A stretch of 64,000 nt of DNA from Muricea muricata. Lineage: Eukaryota > Cnidaria > Anthozoa > Malacalcyonacea > Plexauridae. The stretch lies in NCBI GenBank assembly GCA_963855995.1, contig OY979723.1, positions 13,034,713 through 13,098,712 on the forward strand, read 5' to 3'. Below, piece after piece: positions 60,901 to 64,000 of the stretch (the first letter of the stretch is position 1; every line of letters starts with the position of its first letter). Under the pieces are notes generated by a model, which worked only from the letters and a program-made list of their open reading frames with translations, did no database searches and had not been told where the DNA came from. The translations under genes and the position numbers were made by a program.

Positions 60901-62024
60901 TCTTCAGTTTCATGCTCCAATTCTTCCTCCACAAATATTCTATCTTTATTGAGTTCATGATTAATGGCACTCATTCTTTTAGCAGCAACTTTGTTAGGAG
61001 ATTTATAAAAATGTACAATGCCAATGATACTCCCGCTTTGGTCGCGAATTTCACCTAATGAGCTCGTTTTGTCAAGCTTCACCAAGTCAGCATTATTTAT
61101 GCTTTTGGATTTCTTCATACAGGTCTTTGGCAATTCTGCATTGAGCTTGCCACTAAAGGTCGCAGTGCGACGCAAACCATAGCATTTTTGTTTGAGAGGG
61201 GGCGAAAAGCTCGCAAATGTTTTATTTGCTGTGTTCATGAATCTGCGTTTGGAAGGGGATAAGGAGCTTTGTGACCCTGGGAAGCTTTTGGACCGACGGA
61301 CATTACCCAACATTGGACTGGTGAAACGTCGTGAAATATGACTAACTGATGAAGATGATTTAGATAATTTCTTCAATGGTGGATGTATGTTGCTCATGAA
61401 CGTGTTCTCATTTTTCAAAGGGGGGTTAATCTCTCTAGCTATTTCAGTCAACACAAATGCATTTTTATGTCTCTTCGAGCCCCTCCAGCCTGCATGGCTA
61501 GTACTGGCACCAAAATCACAGAAACTGCCAGTTGCTGTGGGGCTGTTGGCCCCACTAGAACACACACTGTCTGTACGAGTACTCAGCGATGAACTCTCAT
61601 TCGCTGTACATACCTCAATCTGCCTAACATTCGGGGTAATGCACGTTTTTTTAAAAGAGTCCGACTTACATTTTCTTTTACGTGAAGAAATTCGAAACTT
61701 CCTGCTAGCGCTTCGCGTAAATGACCATGAATTTGAATGTCTTTCGACTTCCAGGTTGGAATTAAATCTCAACTCCTCATCACTTCTGCATTGACAAATA
61801 TCATTTTTTACACTTCTGCTTCGCCGGGTGAACCACATCACCTTCTTCCAAACACGGGATTTCGGCTTGCCGCCCTCTTTTGCAAGCCGTCCATCGCAAT
61901 CAGGGCATCTACGTCGACTCGACATATCCTTGTTTTCAAGAAGGTCTTCTCTTTGCAAATGCGGTCTGTTCTGACGACGAGAATTCGACGAATCCTGCCG
62001 TGAATTGCTGTTCTCCTGATCCAT
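51976..62024 (-). CDS. Large F-box/WD40 protein, SCF substrate receptor (14 exons)
   Basis: Minus-strand exons: 58920-62024, 58128-58193, 57316-57460, 56937-57018, 56532-56610, 56063-56153, 55421-55485, 55205-55330, 54990-55079, 54495-54662, 53951-54100, 53200-53252, 52978-53035, 51976-52143. Phases agree throughout; predicted 1,481 residues. Exon 1 alone gives residues 1-1035: Ser/Thr/Glu-rich, mostly disordered, with a CPDC...CQC cluster near the N-terminus. It ends ACTGAG|GTAAGT; read-through would add only 12 codons. Residues about 1036-1090 (WFQEFNDEQRNIILKKIL) resemble the dimerisation segment before F-boxes in beta-TrCP/Met30. The F-box spans about 1091-1132 (LPYTVTLKILMYLD, CNQVNRAWNELADNPLLW). 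Seven WD repeats follow (about 1187-1470) with GS-x-D-x-T-x-K-x-W signatures. It should bind Skp1/Cul1 and present phosphorylated targets for ubiquitination. The joining of exon 1 to the rest rests on phase and splice sites. Confidence 0.88.
54749..54960. mobile_element. Short inverted-repeat element in F-box gene intron
   Basis: Left GACAGGTGGATAGCGCTATC and right TGGACAGCGCTATTCACCTG are inverted copies over about 30 bp. A related element with TAGCGC-type ends sits at 58376-58594, and both share a GTTTACC(A/G)GT-like internal word. No frame inside. Confidence 0.6.
56430..56468 (+). repeat. C-run and (CA)n microsatellite
   Basis: A run of about thirteen C is followed by about ten CA units. 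It lies in an F-box gene intron, 63 bases past the donor of the exon at 56532-56610. Confidence 0.9.
58376..58594. mobile_element. Inverted-repeat element related to 54749-54960
   Basis: Left GAACGAAAGCGCTATCCATC and right GATAGATGGCGCTAATTGCC are imperfect mirror images. Internally GGGTTTACCGGTTATTGCAC matches GAGTTTTACCAGTCACTGGA of the other copy in part. It lies in the first intron of the F-box gene. Confidence 0.5.
58602..58825. mobile_element. Foldback MITE, TACACAG ends (copy 2)
   Basis: Begins TACACAGCAAAAAATGAACA and ends TGTTCATTTTTAGCTGTGTA. The arms contain TGATGAAAACAGCATTGAAC and its mirror. Same family as 571-820. It lies in intron 1 of the F-box gene, 95 bp downstream of the giant exon's donor. 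Confidence 0.82.
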
Positions 62025-64000
62025 TTTATTAAGACATCTTCAGGCTTGTGGAAGAAATGTCAATTGGCGGAAAAGAAGGCATGAAATGCCCAAAAATGGT
62101 GAAAAAATAACAAGTTGTTTTAATTTCACTACAAATTTTCATGCCATATTTAATTTCGAGAAATTTATTAAGTAACAAATTAACTTTTTGCTCCCATCAT
62201 GCAGCTGTGAGCTGCTGTTTCCGTTGAAAAGCTGTACTTCATGTTATAAAAACAATCAGAGTTTCTAAATTAAGATGGCTCCCAACCATTTTTTCGAAAA
62301 GTTACATAACAACCTGGAAGCTACACGATATATTTCTTTCGTCATATATACAACATAAAAGGGCTAACATCAGGATGTTGCTAACATCAGTTTTCAAATT
62401 GGCGACTATGGCAACCATGGTGTTTTCATGTGGCTGATAATTCAAATTTAAAGGCAAGTAACTTTTGAGAAAGTAGAGTCTCCCCCATTTCTATGTCATA
62501 AAATGTTTTATATTGTCAAGAATACACTTTACTCAATTTAAAAACATCGCCAGTATAGCTATTTTTGCAAAAGCTAAAATTTTGCTTTGTGAAATTTTTT
62601 TTAATTCAGTGAAATGTACTTGTTGGGAGCAGTGAGCTCTAATACAACTGGAACGATAACTCCTATGTTTTCGTCCTATGATTGGATGAAGCCAAATTTG
62701 AAGCAAAAGGCGGGAACCGCGCGGGGAAAATGGCTTGTTCGAAAGGACTGGGGAAAGTTACGAGGAGTGAAAAGTTTGTTTTTGAGCGAAAATATGTTTG
62801 AAAATGAGAATTTTCATCACAAGACTTCAATTTTAAAGATTCGATCCTGGTTTTCTGGATAGTCCTGACTGTTCTACACTTTGTTACGGCAAAAATTGAG
62901 GGCTATCAGTTTTTTACTCTGGAAAATGACGAAAGTTTCAACGTGCCGAAGCAAACTACGAAGCAAACTACGCTCTTCAACTCAAGAATATATTGCTTTA
63001 AAACATTTCAACACTTCCAAAACTTATCTTGTGCTAAAGTCCAGGTATCGTTGTTTATTTTGAATTTTTAGTCTTTGCTGTAGCCCTTCTAAAACGTGAG
63101 TAAATCGAGGTTTTCAAAGTGGTGTATTTGTATGGTTGATTTAAAAATACGTATAAAACTTATATTTTTCGTCAGATAGCATTAGTTTTAAAGCTTTAAA
63201 CTTCGGTTACGGATAGTTCTTGGCAGCCTCTTCCATCTAACTGTTAAAACTCGAAAGGTATCAGTTGTTTAAAAAAGATATTTCGTGACAAAGTTTTCGC
63301 CGAAACTGTTTTTCATTTTTAGCAGCCAAAAAATATTTTAAAATCTTACTCGACGTTCTAGAAAGTTGAGTTACATGAAATTTCAATATATCTAGAAAAT
63401 ATTTAGCACCTAACTGGCTCTAAAACACGAATTTAAAGGGTCGAAAAGAGCTTTTGAAAATAGGTCATATTTTGGTGGCTTTGGCCTTCATGGCGGCCTT
63501 CAATTTGGCTTCAAAGATGGCGGCCTTCAATTTGGCTTCAAAGATGGCGGCCAAGTTATCGTTACAGTATTTTTTGAGTTCACTGGTTGGGAGCCATATT
63601 AAGACGCCATAGTTGCCATAGCAACACCAGTTTGTAAATTGTTCTTTATTGCTTCGTAGACTCAAGACGTTGGTGTACCAACATACACCGATTTCAGTTG
63701 TATATCAAGTCCAATTGAGTGTCTCCTCCAATGTTTAATTTATTGTGTGTCTATTTTTCGAATCATCAAACTATTTAATATGACCATAATTTACTGGTTC
63801 TGATTTCCTAGCTTGCAAGTTTTGTTATTTGTTTGTTGTTTTGTTATTTGTTTGTTGTAAGATATTTAAATTTAATATTTTTGTAATTGATTTTGCCGTT
63901 TTCCTCTCATGCATTACTATAGTTATTTTGTTATATGGACCAGCTTCCTGCCTACATTAGCCCAATGGTTATTGCAGCTAGCTGATCACCTTGTATTATG
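62025..64000. other. Upstream region of the F-box gene, no gene recognised
   Basis: The left part should contain the 5' untranslated region and promoter of the F-box gene (minus strand). The word ATGGCTCCCAACCA occurs at about 62275 and inverted near 63588, flanking about 1.3 kb. A frame at 62614-62862 is not recognised. The 27-bp duplication at 63490-63552 is listed separately. Confidence 0.45.
63490..63552. repeat. Tandem 27-bp duplication with AAGATGGCGGC motifs
   Basis: GGCGGCCTTCAATTTGGCTT plus CAAAGAT is present twice in a row and followed by a third GGCGGCC. Each junction forms AAGATGGCGGC, the YY1 consensus core. Confidence 0.8.

Overview
This is a stretch of animal nuclear genome. 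The genes are split by introns with GT/AG borders, spacing is wide, base composition is AT-rich, and many short foldback repeats are present. There is no bacterial gene organisation. An early-branching marine invertebrate, most likely a cnidarian (anthozoan), fits best. The evidence is intron-rich copies of conserved animal genes (KIN17, LAMTOR5, BRK1), a Fez-type zinc-finger gene, small secreted colipase-fold proteins, and a fungal-like sphingolipid C9-methyltransferase; C9-methyl sphingoid bases are known from marine invertebrates. The species cannot be fixed from this window, and the cnidarian placement is inference.

Layout. 1-9.5 kb: no gene recognised; simple repeats and two foldback elements. 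9.5-23 kb: a secreted colipase/prokineticin/dickkopf-fold gene on +, a signal-peptide exon and one Cys-rich exon about 13 kb apart; its intron holds a 1.6-kb TTAA-flanked element and a nested foldback. 24.2 kb: a decayed copy of the Cys-rich exon. 29.1-33.0 kb: a second gene of the same fold in three exons. 35.6-36.9 kb: a single-exon Fez-like C2H2 protein. 37.6-43.0 kb, minus: KIN17, rebuilt as 17 exons and 394 residues. 43.4-44.1 kb, plus: LAMTOR5 (4 exons, 91 residues), divergent from KIN17 across about 330 bp. 44.36-44.88 kb, plus: BRK1 (3 exons, 72 residues). 48.4-49.8 kb, minus: an intronless sphingolipid C9-methyltransferase. 52.0-62.0 kb, minus: one 14-exon F-box/WD40 gene with a predicted 1,481-residue product whose first exon alone encodes 1,035 residues. 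62.0-64.0 kb: no gene recognised.

The genes do not form one pathway. KIN17 (DNA/RNA metabolism), LAMTOR5 (lysosomal Ragulator/mTORC1) and BRK1 (WAVE actin regulation) are compact housekeeping neighbours. The two colipase-fold genes form a local family with a pseudo-exon. The methyltransferase is the most unusual gene. Exon models come from reading splice sites and phases by eye; all multi-exon models keep an open frame from exon to exon.
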